64,000 nt of DNA from Neoalteromonas arenosi. GTDB lineage: Bacteria; Pseudomonadota; Gammaproteobacteria; Enterobacterales; Alteromonadaceae. Location: assembly GCF_030362855.1 (NCBI RefSeq), contig NZ_JAUCBP010000011.1:141887-205886 (forward strand), in the 5' to 3' direction. The position numbers and the translations under genes were made by a program. The notes beneath the pieces were generated by a model. It saw nothing but the letters and a program-made list of their open reading frames with translations. It ran no database searches and had not been told where the DNA came from. Positions within the stretch are counted from its first letter, which is position 1; each line of letters opens with the position of its first letter. Shown here piece by piece: positions 32,118-42,051 of the stretch.

Positions 32118-33290
32118 CTAACGCCATTTGAGCCAAGCACTGGGGTTTAGCGCTTTGCCTTTGTGGCGGATCTCGAAATACAAGTTAGGGCTCGCTTGAC
32201 CGCCACTGCGTCCAACTAAGCCAATCGTTTGTCCGGCTACTACGACATCCCCAGGCTGGGTTAACAATGCTTGGGAATGACCATAGACACTCATGTAACC
32301 GTCGCCGTGATCAACAATGGTTACTAGGCCGAAGCCTTTTAACCAATCAGCATACAAAACACGGCCCGGATGAACAGCGCGGATTGGACTGCCTTCACTC
32401 CCTTCAATGATGACGCCTGTCCAGCGCACTTGCCCTTGACGACGATCACCAAACAAACGGCGAAAACGCCCATCAGCAGGCATTGCTAATTGACCTTTAA
32501 CATCAGTTAGACCATCAAACGACGTGGGTCGTTGCTGAGCATCAATACGGGCTTGTTCAATCGCCTGTAATAATGCCTCCGCGCTGGCCTGTAACTGTTC
32601 TACGCGCTCGGCATCGGTTTGAATCCCACGGTTTAGGGCTTGTAACGCAGTTTCTCGTTGCTGTTGTTGTTCAGTTAAACGCGCCTGCTGCTGTGATTGG
32701 GTGGCGAGTAATTGGTTTAGTTCAGTGATAACTGCAGTAATATCAGTTTTAACTTGCTCGAGCTTTTTGATATCCGCGCGAAAGGCTTCGATCGCATCTC
32801 GCCGCGCATTACTGACATACTGATAATATGCCAATACCCGCTCAAACGTGCCTGCGTCTTCTTGGTTTAACAGGATCTTGGCGTAATCATAATTACCCGC
32901 CATGTAAGCGCTTTTGATTTGCGCAGCAAGTGCCTGTTGTTGCTGTTCGATATTACTTTCGAGTTCAGTTTGCTGGGCTAACAACTCGGTTTGACGCGTC
33001 CGATTCGTTGCCAGTGAAGCGCGGGTTCGCGTTAACGCTTGAGTAGTGTCAGAAATTGCAACTTCAGCTTGCTTCAACTGCTGTTCGATCGACTTAGCTT
33101 GTGCTTGCTTTTCACGCAACTGCTGCTGCGTCTGCTCTATCTGTTGTTGGATCTGTTCCAGTTCTTGCTCAGTTTGTTGCGCTGCAACGGGGCTGCTAAT
33201 GAGTAGTGATGGCACAAAAAATAAAGCGCACAACCTCAACTGGCTGGCGCTTTTTTGGGATGATATCGTGGTGCTCTTTAGCTTATTCAC
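32118..33290 (-). CDS. envC: Murein hydrolase activator EnvC
   Basis: A 390-residue periplasmic protein that activates amidases (AmiA/AmiB) at the division septum. A signal peptide is followed by long Gln-rich coiled coils (about 40-260), where most residues are Q, E, A and L, and then a C-terminal LytM/M23 domain (about 275-390). In that domain the catalytic metal ligands are degenerate, as in E. coli EnvC (ADWLKGFGLVTIVDHGDGYM...GRSGGQASPNLYFEIR). It is downstream of gpmI on the same strand with about 95 bp between them. Confidence 0.93.
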   Translation of the reverse strand: MNKLKSTTISSQKSASQLRLCALFFVPSLLISSPVAAQQTEQELEQIQQQIEQTQQQLREKQAQAKSIEQQLKQAEVAISDTTQALTRTRASLATNRTRQTELLAQQTELESNIEQQQQALAAQIKSAYMAGNYDYAKILLNQEDAGTFERVLAYYQYVSNARRDAIEAFRADIKKLEQVKTDITAVITELNQLLATQSQQQARLTEQQQQRETALQALNRGIQTDAERVEQLQASAEALLQAIEQARIDAQQRPTSFDGLTDVKGQLAMPADGRFRRLFGDRRQGQVRWTGVIIEGSEGSPIRAVHPGRVLYADWLKGFGLVTIVDHGDGYMSVYGHSQALLTQPGDVVVAGQTIGLVGRSGGQASPNLYFEIRHKGKALNPSAWLKWR

Positions 33291-33384
33291 TGCTGCTTAA
33301 CACGGCTAGTTAACCGACTGTTTCCATGCGAGTTATACGGCTCAGTCTAGCTGAGTTAGCCGCAACAAAAAAGTGCTTAACACC

Positions 33385-34929
33385 TTAATTCAAGCTCACA
33401 ATCGATTGTCCTGTCATTTCAGCAGGTTGTTCCATTCCCATTAGATACAACATGGTAGGTGCAACATCGCTCAAGGTCCCTCCCGTGCGCATTTTTGCAT
33501 CGCGCCCAAAGTAAATGAAAGGCACGGGTTCGCTGGTGTGCGCGGTATGTGCTTGGCCCGATTGATGGTCGACCATTTGCTCGGCATTGCCGTGGTCAGC
33601 CGTGATCAAACACTCTCCACCGTGTGCCTCTAACGCCGCTACAATCCTGCCAATCGCAGCATCTACTGCTTCACAAGCTTTTACTGCAGCATCAAAATTG
33701 CCCGTGTGCCCCACCATGTCACCATTCGGGAAATTACAGACAATAACATCAAACTCGCCAGATTCGATCGCTGCCACTAACTCGTCGGTGAGCTTCACTG
33801 AATTCATTTCTGGCTGCAAATCGTAGGTGGCTACATCAGGTGATGGGATCAGCACGCGCTTCTCACCACTGAATTCATCTTCACGGCCACCACTATAGAA
33901 AAAGGTTACATGCGCATATTTCTCAGTTTCACTGATACGCAACTGGGTTTTATCATTTTTTGACAACCACTCACCCATTACATTGACTAAGTCTTCTGAA
34001 GGGAAAGCGACTTGTGATTTGATATCGGTAGCGTACTCGGTCAAAGAGATAAATGCGCCTAGAGCTGGAATGACTTGACGTTCAAAACCGTCAAATGGAT
34101 TGTCGATAAAAGCGCGACTCAGTTCACGTGCTCGGTCAGCACGGAAATTCATAAAGATCACGCAGTCATTATCTGCTATCGGTACACTCTCGCCAATGAC
34201 TGTTGGTTTGACGAATTCATCGTCTTCGTCACGGCTGTAAGCGGCTTCTAAACCTTCTACCGCTGAATTAACGGTGTAATCACCTTGGCCTAAGGTCAAC
34301 AAATTATACGCTTGCTCAACGCGATCCCAACGGTTATCACGGTCCATTGCATAGTAACGGCCCACTAAGCTGGCAGTTTTACCCGTACCCAGTTCAACAA
34401 ACAATGCATCGGCCTTCTCAAGGCTAGCCTTAGCGCTGCGTGGTGGAGTGTCACGACCATCTAAAAATGCATGCAAATAAACCTTTGACGCTCCGCGAGC
34501 GACTGCCAATTTCAATGCGGCAAAAATGTGATCTTCATGACTGTGCACACCGCCTGGCGAGAAAAGCCCCATAATGTGTACTGCTGCACCATCTTGGACC
34601 GCTTTATCTATACCGCCGGTCAGCACTGGGTTGTCGTCAAAATCGCCATCAGCTATCGCCTTACTCACCTTGGTAAAGTCTTGGTATACCACTCGGCCAG
34701 CACCTAAGTTCACGTGTCCAACTTCACTATTGCCCATTTGCCCATCTGGCAAACCAACATCTAGGCCAGAGCCAGATATTAAGGTATTTGGAAACTCTTG
34801 ATACAAGCGGTCTAGATTCGGCGTATTGGCATGTGCAATAGCATTGTTATCGGTATCTTCGCGATAGCCCCAACCATCTAAGATTAAAAGTGCCAAGGTC
34901 TTTTTACGCACAGGTGCTGACTGACTCAT
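33385..34929 (-). CDS. gpmI: 2,3-bisphosphoglycerate-independent phosphoglycerate mutase
   Basis: Interconverts 3- and 2-phosphoglycerate with Mn. The protein belongs to the alkaline phosphatase superfamily. The nucleophilic Ser is in [16 protein letters not shown], and metal ligands are in [20 protein letters not shown] and [11 protein letters not shown]. The start is the ATG of [11 protein letters not shown] (34929, 514 residues) because GAGG lies five bases before it. The frame runs ten codons further up without support. The gpmI-envC order is widely conserved in gammaproteobacteria. Confidence 0.96.
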   Translation of the reverse strand: MSQSAPVRKKTLALLILDGWGYREDTDNNAIAHANTPNLDRLYQEFPNTLISGSGLDVGLPDGQMGNSEVGHVNLGAGRVVYQDFTKVSKAIADGDFDDNPVLTGGIDKAVQDGAAVHIMGLFSPGGVHSHEDHIFAALKLAVARGASKVYLHAFLDGRDTPPRSAKASLEKADALFVELGTGKTASLVGRYYAMDRDNRWDRVEQAYNLLTLGQGDYTVNSAVEGLEAAYSRDEDDEFVKPTVIGESVPIADNDCVIFMNFRADRARELSRAFIDNPFDGFERQVIPALGAFISLTEYATDIKSQVAFPSEDLVNVMGEWLSKNDKTQLRISETEKYAHVTFFYSGGREDEFSGEKRVLIPSPDVATYDLQPEMNSVKLTDELVAAIESGEFDVIVCNFPNGDMVGHTGNFDAAVKACEAVDAAIGRIVAALEAHGGECLITADHGNAEQMVDHQSGQAHTAHTSEPVPFIYFGRDAKMRTGGTLSDVAPTMLYLMGMEQPAEMTGQSIVSLN

Positions 34930-35189
34930 AGATTCCTCATATATATAATACGCGAACAAGGTTGCTTAAATTAGCAATGGTGATTATTCGCAAAAGCGTT
35001 TAGCAAAATATTGTGCACGAAAAATACCAGTTCGGCGGTCTTTATGAAACAGATTTGCTATGACGAATGGTTTAAACCTAGATCGAGAAGGCATAGTGAA
35101 GCGCTATTGTGTTTTGATCGCTTTTAATACTGTGAATTTTCTATATACTTTGCGTTCATTTTTTGCAGTGGTAGAAAGGGCAAACATTC

Positions 35190-35615
35190 ATGCAACAAGT
35201 CATCGAATTCGCTGGTAACCACCCGTTCCTTTCAGGTGCATGGGTAATACTCGCTATAATGTTGGTTTACAGTTATATCAATAGTGCGTTCTCGCCTGTC
35301 AAAGAGCTGGGAACTCACGAAGCGACTTTACAGATCAACAAAGAAGATGCCTTGGTTTTGGATATTCGTCCCCCTGCTGACTTCAAAAAAGGTCATATTT
35401 TAGGGTCTCGTCAATTGAAGCCCGAAGAAATCCGTGAGGCAGATTTCAGTAAGCTTGAAAAACACAAAGGTAAACCCATTATTGTAGCTTGTGCTATGGG
35501 TAATAGTGCGCGAAAGACCGCACTACAGTTAACTAAAGCTGGGTTCCCGAATGTTTCTGTTTTAAAAGGCGGTGTTAACGCTTGGACAGGTGCTGGGCTA
35601 CCCGTTAGCAAATAA
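35190..35615 (+). CDS. Membrane-anchored rhodanese-domain protein (YibN-like)
   Basis: 141 residues: an N-terminal transmembrane helix (FLSGAWVILAIMLVYSYINSAF) and a single rhodanese domain with active-site Cys in VACAMGNSARKTA. It probably handles sulfane sulfur or redox chemistry at the membrane; the substrate is unknown. It is first in the run rhodanese-grxC-secB-gpsA, an order conserved in gammaproteobacteria. A TATACT -10-like element lies at 35144-35149. The 260 bp between gpmI and this gene hold the two divergent promoters and nothing else I can identify. Confidence 0.9.
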   Translation: MQQVIEFAGNHPFLSGAWVILAIMLVYSYINSAFSPVKELGTHEATLQINKEDALVLDIRPPADFKKGHILGSRQLKPEEIREADFSKLEKHKGKPIIVACAMGNSARKTALQLTKAGFPNVSVLKGGVNAWTGAGLPVSK

Positions 35616-35630
35616 GATTCGGAGTTTTTC

Positions 35631-35894
35631 ATGAGTAAAGTCGAGTTATACACCAAAGGTTATTGCCCCTATTGCCGCCGTGCGAAAGCACTCTTGAGTG
35701 ACAAAGGCGTTGACTTTATTGAGTACCCCATAGACCAAAAACCTGAGTTACGCGACGAAATGATCGAGCGTGCCAACGGTGGTTACACCGTGCCGCAGAT
35801 CTTTATTAACGACCAACATATCGGTGGTTGTGATGACATGTTCGCATTAGATTCACAAGATAAACTTGATCCGCTATTGCAAGCGGCATCTTAA
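35631..35894 (+). CDS. grxC: Glutaredoxin 3
   Basis: An 87-residue glutaredoxin with the dithiol active site YCPYC near residues 11-15, the TVPQIFIND cis-proline segment and the GGCDDMFAL glutathione-binding end. It reduces disulfides with glutathione. It starts 15 bp after the rhodanese gene and 21 bp before secB, in an apparent operon. Confidence 0.96.
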   Translation: MSKVELYTKGYCPYCRRAKALLSDKGVDFIEYPIDQKPELRDEMIERANGGYTVPQIFINDQHIGGCDDMFALDSQDKLDPLLQAAS

Positions 35895-35915
35895 ACACTA
35901 TATACAGGCAGTAAA

Positions 35916-36428
35916 ATGGCAGACGAACAGCAAGCAAACGGTGCAGCAGCCGCTGAACAAAATCAAGCGCCACAATTCAATATTCAGCGCATCTACACTA
36001 AAGACATCTCTTTTGAGACGCCAAATTCTCCAGGCGTATTTACCAAAGAGTGGAAGCCCGAAATCAAGCTTGATTTAGACACTCGCACAAACCAAGTAAA
36101 CGATACCACGTACGAAGTTGTGCTCGCTGTAACAGTAACAGCATCGCTAGGCGAGGAAACTGCATTTTTGTGCGAAGTTCAACAGGCAGGTTTATTTACC
36201 TTTGGTGAAATGCCCGACCAAAACAAGGCTCACATGCTAGGTGCATACTGCCCGAACCTACTTTTCCCGTATGCACGTGAAGCGGTATCTAACATGGTAA
36301 ATCGCGGTACATTCCCACCGCTTAATTTGGCTCCGGTTAACTTTGACGCAATTTTTGCAGCCTACATGCAAAAACGCGCACAAGAACAGCAAGCGCAAGG
36401 TGACCAACCACAGGTTCCTAACGCTTAA
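35916..36428 (+). CDS. secB: Protein-export chaperone SecB
   Basis: A 170-residue tetrameric chaperone that keeps preproteins unfolded and delivers them to SecA. Family marks: [59 protein letters not shown], and [11 protein letters not shown] near the C-terminus. An Ala/Gln-rich N-terminal extension and a Gln-rich tail make it somewhat longer than E. coli SecB (155). Its stop overlaps the gpsA ATG by 1 bp. Confidence 0.97.
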   Translation: MADEQQANGAAAAEQNQAPQFNIQRIYTKDISFETPNSPGVFTKEWKPEIKLDLDTRTNQVNDTTYEVVLAVTVTASLGEETAFLCEVQQAGLFTFGEMPDQNKAHMLGAYCPNLLFPYAREAVSNMVNRGTFPPLNLAPVNFDAIFAAYMQKRAQEQQAQGDQPQVPNA

Positions 36429-37429
36429 TGAATCAATCTGCGGTTACGGTTCTCGGTGCCGGTTCTTACGGAACGGCATTGGCGTTCTGTTTGGCCCGCA
36501 ATGGTATTGATACCTACCTATGGGGCCGTGACCCGGCCCATATGCAAGCCTTAGCGCAGGCACGGCAAAATGAACGTTATTTGCCAGGAGCCAGGTTCCC
36601 TGAGGCACTGCATATCGAAGCAGATTTCAAACAGGCACTTGCTGCAGCAAGCGATATATTGGTTGTTGTACCCAGCCATGCCTTTCGTCAAACGTTGGAA
36701 GCTATGCAACCGTTGCTGACCCCCGAGCACCGTATCATTTGGGCAACCAAAGGGCTTGAACCAGGTACTGGGCGGCTTCTGCGCCAGGTTGCATTCGATG
36801 TCTTCGGTCAAGAGCGGCCGTTAGCCGTTCTTTCGGGACCGACCTTTGCCAAGGAAATGGTTGCCGGTTTGCCAACGGCTATTTCATTATCGGCAACAGA
36901 TGAACAGCTTGCGACAGATTTTGCGGCAAAGCTTCACTGCCCCAAATCATTTCGCGTCTATCGCAACGATGATTTCATTGGTGTGCAATTAGGCGGCGCG
37001 GTTAAAAACGTTATCGCAATTGGTGCCGGACTGGCAGACGGTTTGGGGTTTGGCGCAAACGCGCGCACAGCATTGATCACTCGTGGTCTGGCAGAGCTTA
37101 CGCGACTGGGGGTAAAACTCGGTGCACAGCCAGAAACTTTTATGGGTATGGCTGGCTTAGGAGATTTGGTGCTGACCTGCACTGATAATCAATCGCGTAA
37201 TCGTCGTTTTGGTATCGCACTCGGTCAAGGTCATTCTGTGCAGGAAGCAATGGACAGTATTGGTCAGGTCGTTGAAGGTTATCGCAACACTGAAGAAGTG
37301 CACATTTTAGCGCAGCGTGAGGGGGTAGAAATGCCCATCAGCGAACAAATCTATCAAGTCCTATACCGTGGCAAGTCAGCAAAATCAGCCGCCATGGCGT
37401 TACTGGGTCGAGAGCAAACCTCCGAGTAA
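36428..37429 (+). CDS. gpsA: Glycerol-3-phosphate dehydrogenase [NAD(P)+]
   Basis: A 333-residue enzyme that makes sn-glycerol-3-phosphate for phospholipid synthesis from dihydroxyacetone phosphate. The NAD(P) motif [17 protein letters not shown] is near the N-terminus. Then come [10 protein letters not shown], the catalytic Lys in [18 protein letters not shown] and the [12 protein letters not shown] segment. Translationally coupled to secB (TAATG). It is last in the conserved rhodanese-grxC-secB-gpsA run. Confidence 0.97.
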   Translation: MNQSAVTVLGAGSYGTALAFCLARNGIDTYLWGRDPAHMQALAQARQNERYLPGARFPEALHIEADFKQALAAASDILVVVPSHAFRQTLEAMQPLLTPEHRIIWATKGLEPGTGRLLRQVAFDVFGQERPLAVLSGPTFAKEMVAGLPTAISLSATDEQLATDFAAKLHCPKSFRVYRNDDFIGVQLGGAVKNVIAIGAGLADGLGFGANARTALITRGLAELTRLGVKLGAQPETFMGMAGLGDLVLTCTDNQSRNRRFGIALGQGHSVQEAMDSIGQVVEGYRNTEEVHILAQREGVEMPISEQIYQVLYRGKSAKSAAMALLGREQTSE

Positions 37430-37477
37430 ACTCGTCTTCGATGCAGTTATAAAAGCTTATATCAGCGGTTATCGTGA

Positions 37478-37501
37478 TACCCATGACAATCGACATGGGT
37501 A
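37478..37501. promoter_or_regulatory. Perfect inverted repeat TACCCATG-N8-CATGGGTA
   Basis: An 8-bp perfect inverted repeat with an 8-nt spacer, 48 bp after the gpsA stop and four bases before the pseudopilin ATG. It has no T-tract, so it is not a classical terminator. In RNA the 3' arm would hide the region where a ribosome binding site for the pseudopilin should be. Confidence 0.5.
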
Positions 37502-37505
37502 CGTG

Positions 37506-38072
37506 ATGAAAAGGCTGATGGTACGTTTAAGCTCTGCTGGCGTGAGCCTAATCGAGTTACTTATTAGCGTGTGCATAGTGACCGTGGTTGTCACTACTGC
37601 TGCACCTAACCTCACGCTATTTATTCAGCGCCAACGCACCATTGCCGAGCTCAACGAGCTAAGCTATGCCATCCGCATGGCGCGGCATCTAGCCATCGAT
37701 ACACAACGCCAGATATCTTTATGCCCCGCTGCAGACTTTGTTCACTGTGACCACAGCAACTGGAGTGTGGCCAAAATTATCTTCCACGATCGCAACAACA
37801 ATCGACAACGAGATGCTAATGAGGAATTGCTTTATGGTTCAATGCCAGCTCGCACAGGTATCGATATCAGTGGTCCGAAACGTATAGTGGCGTTCTATGG
37901 CGATGGTGCTTCCAGTACACCCGCCACGTTTAGACTCTGTCCCAGTAAATCTCAAGCAAAGCTAGAACGGGCCATTGTTATCAGCCTACAAGGCCGAGTG
38001 CGATTGAGTAGAGACTACAATCACGACGAAGTGCATGAGTTGCGCCCCGGTATTGGGATAGGCTGCGTCTGA
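37506..38072 (+). CDS. Orphan GspH/FimT-type pseudopilin
   Basis: 188 residues. A short basic leader ends at a prepilin-peptidase site, SAG|VSLIELLISVCIVTVV, with Glu at +5 and a long hydrophobic helix. Then comes a GspH/FimT-like domain (NELSYAIRMARHLAIDTQRQISLCP) with several cysteines, two near the end (FRLCPSKS and GIGCV). Start chosen at ATG 37506 because it leaves the usual short leader; the frame is open further upstream into gpsA. No other pilus or type II secretion genes are near, so it must work with a system encoded elsewhere. No good ribosome site is visible. Confidence 0.83.
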   Translation: MKRLMVRLSSAGVSLIELLISVCIVTVVVTTAAPNLTLFIQRQRTIAELNELSYAIRMARHLAIDTQRQISLCPAADFVHCDHSNWSVAKIIFHDRNNNRQRDANEELLYGSMPARTGIDISGPKRIVAFYGDGASSTPATFRLCPSKSQAKLERAIVISLQGRVRLSRDYNHDEVHELRPGIGIGCV

Positions 38073-38093
38073 CCACGAGTGTGGATTACGCAC

Positions 38094-39791
38094 TTAGGAG
38101 GAGCAGCTATAGTGCGACACACCGCCGGCATTAAAAAATTCAGCTGGCTTCAATTGGTAATACTTAGCTTCGATCTCTGCGGTTTGCTCACCATAAGGGT
38201 CACTAAACACTTGTTGAAGCTCAGCAATTAGACTGTAGTCACCGCTAGCCGCCTGTTGATAGGCGGGTACAACCAACCACTCTCGCCAGGTGTACTTAGG
38301 ATTAACTTCCTTCATTCGCGCAGCTATACCAGCCACATCCCCCTGATGCTCGATCCGCACTCGCCACGTTTTAAACCACGCTTGCCACTGCGCCAAGCGC
38401 TCGCCATTCGGGCGGTGATAAAAACACTTCAGTAAAGTGTCAAATGCATTGGGAACGAACGACAGTTCACGGAAAAACATTGTGTAATCGACGGATGACT
38501 TGGCCATTATTTTCAACAATTGCAAGACAAACTCTGATTCGACTTCGATAAGCCCCAGCTTGGCAGCCCACATCGTATTGAGCTCGTACTCCATTTCCGC
38601 AGAGAAAGCCCCGCGGATGTCTTCAAGCTCTGCTTTGCCATCTGGGGAAAGTAATGGTTCCAGCGTTGAGCAAAAAGTTGCGAAGTTTAACTCGGCGGCA
38701 AACGGCTGGTTGAGAAATGAGAAGTGGTCACCGCCACCTGTCCAAGGCTGAAAGAACGGATCAAACTGCTCACAGAATCCAAACGGACCATAATCCAAAG
38801 TAAAACCGCCGCCAGCGCAATTGTCGCTGTTGAAGTTACCCTGGCAGTAACCCACGCGGATCCAATTTGCCATCAACTTGGTCAGGCGGCTGCGATATTC
38901 GCGCGCAAGTGCAATTAGCTGTTGTGTGAAGTCCAATGTGGCGTCAATAACATCGGCATATTCTCGTTCGATTAGATGAGCCACAATCGCTTCCAACTCA
39001 TGGCGCGCCGATTCGTGTGCATTGTTACGCACCCGGCGGCTGAATAACTCCAATTGACCAACGCGTAAAAACGAAGGCGCCACGCGAGTCGTTATTGCAA
39101 CTGGATTTGAAACAAAGGTATCTGGGTCTTCAGAGTATGCATTTTCAGAATACCAAGGACGTTCAACAAACTCGGATGTAGAGGCAAACAAACACAATGA
39201 CCGCGATGTTGGAATGCCTAATGCGTGCATATACTCTTGGGCGAGAAACTCTCGCACACTCGAGCGCAACACAGCTCGACCATCGGCGCCACGACAATAG
39301 GGCGTTCGGCCACCACCTTTGAGTTGCATTTCCCAACGCTTGCCATTGGCGACCAACTCTAACACGGAGATCGCGCGGCCATCGCCGTAACCGTTGCCAG
39401 TGCGAAACGGACATTGTTGGTTGTACTCAGTGCCATAAATCGACAATGCATAACCTGTTGCCCATCCCATTGGTCGAATTGGCGCGGGCACATCACTTAA
39501 GTCGCCAGTAAAGAGCTGCGCAAACTCGGGGGTTGTTGCCAGACTTTGCGCAAAACCAAGCTCATCAAACAAAGTAGCGCTGTGCGCGACGTATTTTGCT
39601 GCGCCAATAGGTGTTGGTTTTACGGGTACGTAATGACCACTATACACTTGCCTGGGGTTATGCTCCTCGCCATCAGCGCTGGCTTGCGGATCACACTGTA
39701 AAGTATCCATCAGTGAATAGTCGACTAATCGAGCCATGTCGTTGACACTATTTACTTTAATGCTTTGTTTAGCCTTTGCATCAGTAGTCAT
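38094..39791 (-). CDS. selO: Protein adenylyltransferase SelO
   Basis: A 565-residue pseudokinase-fold enzyme of the SelO/YdiU family that AMPylates proteins. Seen: the ATP-binding loop ending [35 protein letters not shown], the NFNSDNCA catalytic-loop region, [14 protein letters not shown], and a C-terminus of [10 protein letters not shown]. The last Cys occupies the position that is selenocysteine in many eukaryotic SelO proteins; here it is a plain TGC/TGT codon. Longer than the E. coli protein (about 480). Single gene, convergent with the pseudopilin. Confidence 0.94.
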   Translation of the reverse strand: MTTDAKAKQSIKVNSVNDMARLVDYSLMDTLQCDPQASADGEEHNPRQVYSGHYVPVKPTPIGAAKYVAHSATLFDELGFAQSLATTPEFAQLFTGDLSDVPAPIRPMGWATGYALSIYGTEYNQQCPFRTGNGYGDGRAISVLELVANGKRWEMQLKGGGRTPYCRGADGRAVLRSSVREFLAQEYMHALGIPTSRSLCLFASTSEFVERPWYSENAYSEDPDTFVSNPVAITTRVAPSFLRVGQLELFSRRVRNNAHESARHELEAIVAHLIEREYADVIDATLDFTQQLIALAREYRSRLTKLMANWIRVGYCQGNFNSDNCAGGGFTLDYGPFGFCEQFDPFFQPWTGGGDHFSFLNQPFAAELNFATFCSTLEPLLSPDGKAELEDIRGAFSAEMEYELNTMWAAKLGLIEVESEFVLQLLKIMAKSSVDYTMFFRELSFVPNAFDTLLKCFYHRPNGERLAQWQAWFKTWRVRIEHQGDVAGIAARMKEVNPKYTWREWLVVPAYQQAASGDYSLIAELQQVFSDPYGEQTAEIEAKYYQLKPAEFFNAGGVSHYSCSS

Positions 39792-39816
39792 TCGAATTCA
39801 AATACCCATTATCGAT

Positions 39817-41706
39817 TTATTTGCGTTTATCTAAGATGGCCTCGATTTCGTCCATTACAACCTCCATCCGGTCAATAACTGCATTGTAGGGATCTGGACT
39901 TGCCATATCGAGACCGGCACCTTTTAAGATTTCTACTGGATAATCAGAGCCACCCGCCTTGAGGAAATCTAAGTAAACATCAACCGCGTCATCACCGCCT
40001 AATTTCATTTGATCAACAAAATACGCAGCACCCGCAATTGAAGTTGCATACTGATAAACGTAAAAGTTGTAATAGAAGTGTGGGATATATGCCCACTCAA
40101 TCATTTCGCGCTCAGTGATCTGCATCACCCCTTCATCGTGACCGTGATAGCGCTTTAAGATTTCTCCGTAAATCTCCGTCATTCGAGCACCTGTCAATGC
40201 ACGACCTTTCTCTACTTCCTCGTGTATCGCCAACTCAAACTCTGAGAACATCACTTGGCGGAAATAGGTGCCGCGCATTTGCTCTAGGGCATAACCCAAA
40301 TAGAACAAACGCTCATCATCACTTTGTGCCTGCTCAAGCATGTGCTCTTGGAGTAAAATTTCTTTTGCGATTGCTGCGATCTCAGTCGTAAAGATGGAGA
40401 AATTGGCTAATTCAAAAGGTTGGTTTTCGTTCGTAAGTACTTGGTGCATTGCATGGCCCCACTCGTGCGCATAGGTCGAAGCACTGCCGTAGGTGTCTTG
40501 ATGGTTCAGAAGGATCAGAGGATGGACATCATAAGCTGAACCTGACATATACGCCCCCGAGCGCTTGCCAGGCTGTGGGTACACGTGCATCCATCGGTCG
40601 GCAGAGGCACGGGCAAATTTATCCGAAAACTCTTCACCTAATAAACGCACTGATGCCAGCATGTGCTCGCGTGTTTCGTCGATTGGGAAGGTCAAATCAG
40701 TTTCGACTAAGTTGGGATAAATATCGTGGTAACCCAAATCGTCAATATCTAACATACGAGCACGCAATTCGAAGTAACGGTGTAACACGCCGATACGGTC
40801 GTTTGTAACCTTAACCAAGGTGCGGTAAACCTCTTCTGGGATGTTATCGCCTGACAAGAAGTACTGTAAGGTGTTGTCATATTTACGTGCTTTGGCCATT
40901 GCTACATTGCCTTGTACTTCGCCGTTCAAGGTCACACCAAATGTGCTTTCGAAATCTTTGTAACGCGCCCAGAAAGCATCAAATACAGCAATCCGATCCT
41001 CACGATCCGGATCTGCGCGGTGCAGCGAGTATCCCGCGTTAGTCAGGTGCACTTCTTGACCATCGCTCAACGTGATCCGCGGCCACTCAATTTCAGCATT
41101 GGCGAGCATGTCGCGCGCACCTTGTGATGCTGATAAGGCAGTACCCATCAACGACAGGACTTGCTCTGTTTCTGGTGAGAGAACATGTTTACCCTGGCGT
41201 AAAGTATCGCGTAAGAATAATGCGTGTTTACGCAAACTAGGCTCTTCAGCAATAAATGCTTCAATCCGTTCTGCGCCTAATGCAACGAGCTCTGGTGCCA
41301 TATAACTGGATGCTGCACCTGCGGCTTGCGCAAGTGACTGCAAACGACCGACCATATCTTGTCCGTTGGGGTCACCCAAATTTGTGTTGCGAATGTTAGA
41401 TGCGTAAGTCCAGACCCTGAGTAATTCTTTGCGGTACGCAGAGCCTGCGTCTAAAGCCGCTAACAGCGTGCTGGCATTATCACCTAACTTGCCCTTATAC
41501 GCTGCAATTGAATCGACTTCACTGCGCAATCTGGCTAGCTCAGCCTCCCAGGCTTCTTTGCTTGGATAGAAGTCGGTCAAGTCCCATGTGTATTGCTCAT
41601 TTATACCAGATTGACTCTCTTGAGCCTGTAATAATGTGCCACCAGATAATGCTAACAGCCCTGTACAAATAAGGCTTATAGCGGTGCGTTTGAAGTGCGT
41701 TTTCAT
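39817..41706 (-). CDS. Exported oligoendopeptidase F-like M3 metallopeptidase
   Basis: 629 residues. A signal peptide (LICTGLLALSGGTLLQAQES) is followed by a PepF-type M3B peptidase. The zinc motif HEWGH is at residues 414-418 (TYAHEWGHAMHQVL) and the third ligand lies in NFSIFTTEIAAIAKE. Typical PepF enzymes are cytoplasmic; this one carries an export signal, so it should degrade peptides in the periplasm. Monocistronic on the minus strand. The N-terminal helical PepF domain (WDLTDFYPSKEAWEAEL) is intact. Confidence 0.92.
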   Translation of the reverse strand: MKTHFKRTAISLICTGLLALSGGTLLQAQESQSGINEQYTWDLTDFYPSKEAWEAELARLRSEVDSIAAYKGKLGDNASTLLAALDAGSAYRKELLRVWTYASNIRNTNLGDPNGQDMVGRLQSLAQAAGAASSYMAPELVALGAERIEAFIAEEPSLRKHALFLRDTLRQGKHVLSPETEQVLSLMGTALSASQGARDMLANAEIEWPRITLSDGQEVHLTNAGYSLHRADPDREDRIAVFDAFWARYKDFESTFGVTLNGEVQGNVAMAKARKYDNTLQYFLSGDNIPEEVYRTLVKVTNDRIGVLHRYFELRARMLDIDDLGYHDIYPNLVETDLTFPIDETREHMLASVRLLGEEFSDKFARASADRWMHVYPQPGKRSGAYMSGSAYDVHPLILLNHQDTYGSASTYAHEWGHAMHQVLTNENQPFELANFSIFTTEIAAIAKEILLQEHMLEQAQSDDERLFYLGYALEQMRGTYFRQVMFSEFELAIHEEVEKGRALTGARMTEIYGEILKRYHGHDEGVMQITEREMIEWAYIPHFYYNFYVYQYATSIAGAAYFVDQMKLGGDDAVDVYLDFLKAGGSDYPVEILKGAGLDMASPDPYNAVIDRMEVVMDEIEAILDKRK

Positions 41707-42051
41707 GCTTGATTCCTGCGGTTCAATGTCTGAGTGATAGAAGCCATTAACCTTAAGGCACGGATTTCACAAAAGCCACGTGAGTGTATAAGCAAAAGCG
41801 TAACAAGATTTGTCGTTTTTTTGTTCATCCCAATAACCCAGACAATAAACGCTAGTGTGTTGCGTAAGCCGCCTAAGCCCTTATCGGTCTTAGACTGCTT
41901 AACAGCCACTGATTGTGTTCGAAGAATTATATATCTGAGTTTGTTGCCAAACTTATTACAGCTGAGCGACATCTGAGCGCGATTAAAACCTTCAAAACTG
42001 ACCGCTTTTAGTTACACTCAATAGCCAGAATCAAAATAGTCTAGGAAAGAC
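41707..42051. other. 345-bp intergenic region between the M3 peptidase and DUF2868 genes
   Basis: Divergent promoter region. Short open frames on both strands have no protein-like composition. Apart from a candidate plus-strand promoter at 42012-42040 I see no repeat, RNA gene or terminator in it. Confidence 0.6.
42012..42040 (+). promoter_or_regulatory. Candidate promoter of the DUF2868-GTPase operon
   Basis: -35-like TTACAC (42012-42017), 17-bp spacer, -10-like AATAGT (42035-42040), 11 bp before the GTG start. If used, the leader is only a few bases long. Confidence 0.35.

Noticed and set aside
38094..38105. Selenocysteine in the SelO C-terminus
   Set aside because: The C-terminal codons read Cys-Ser-Ser before an ordinary stop; no in-frame TGA precedes them.
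41703..41976. Opposing 80-89-codon frames in the gap before DUF2868
   Set aside because: They mirror each other, have no ribosome sites, and their composition is not protein-like.
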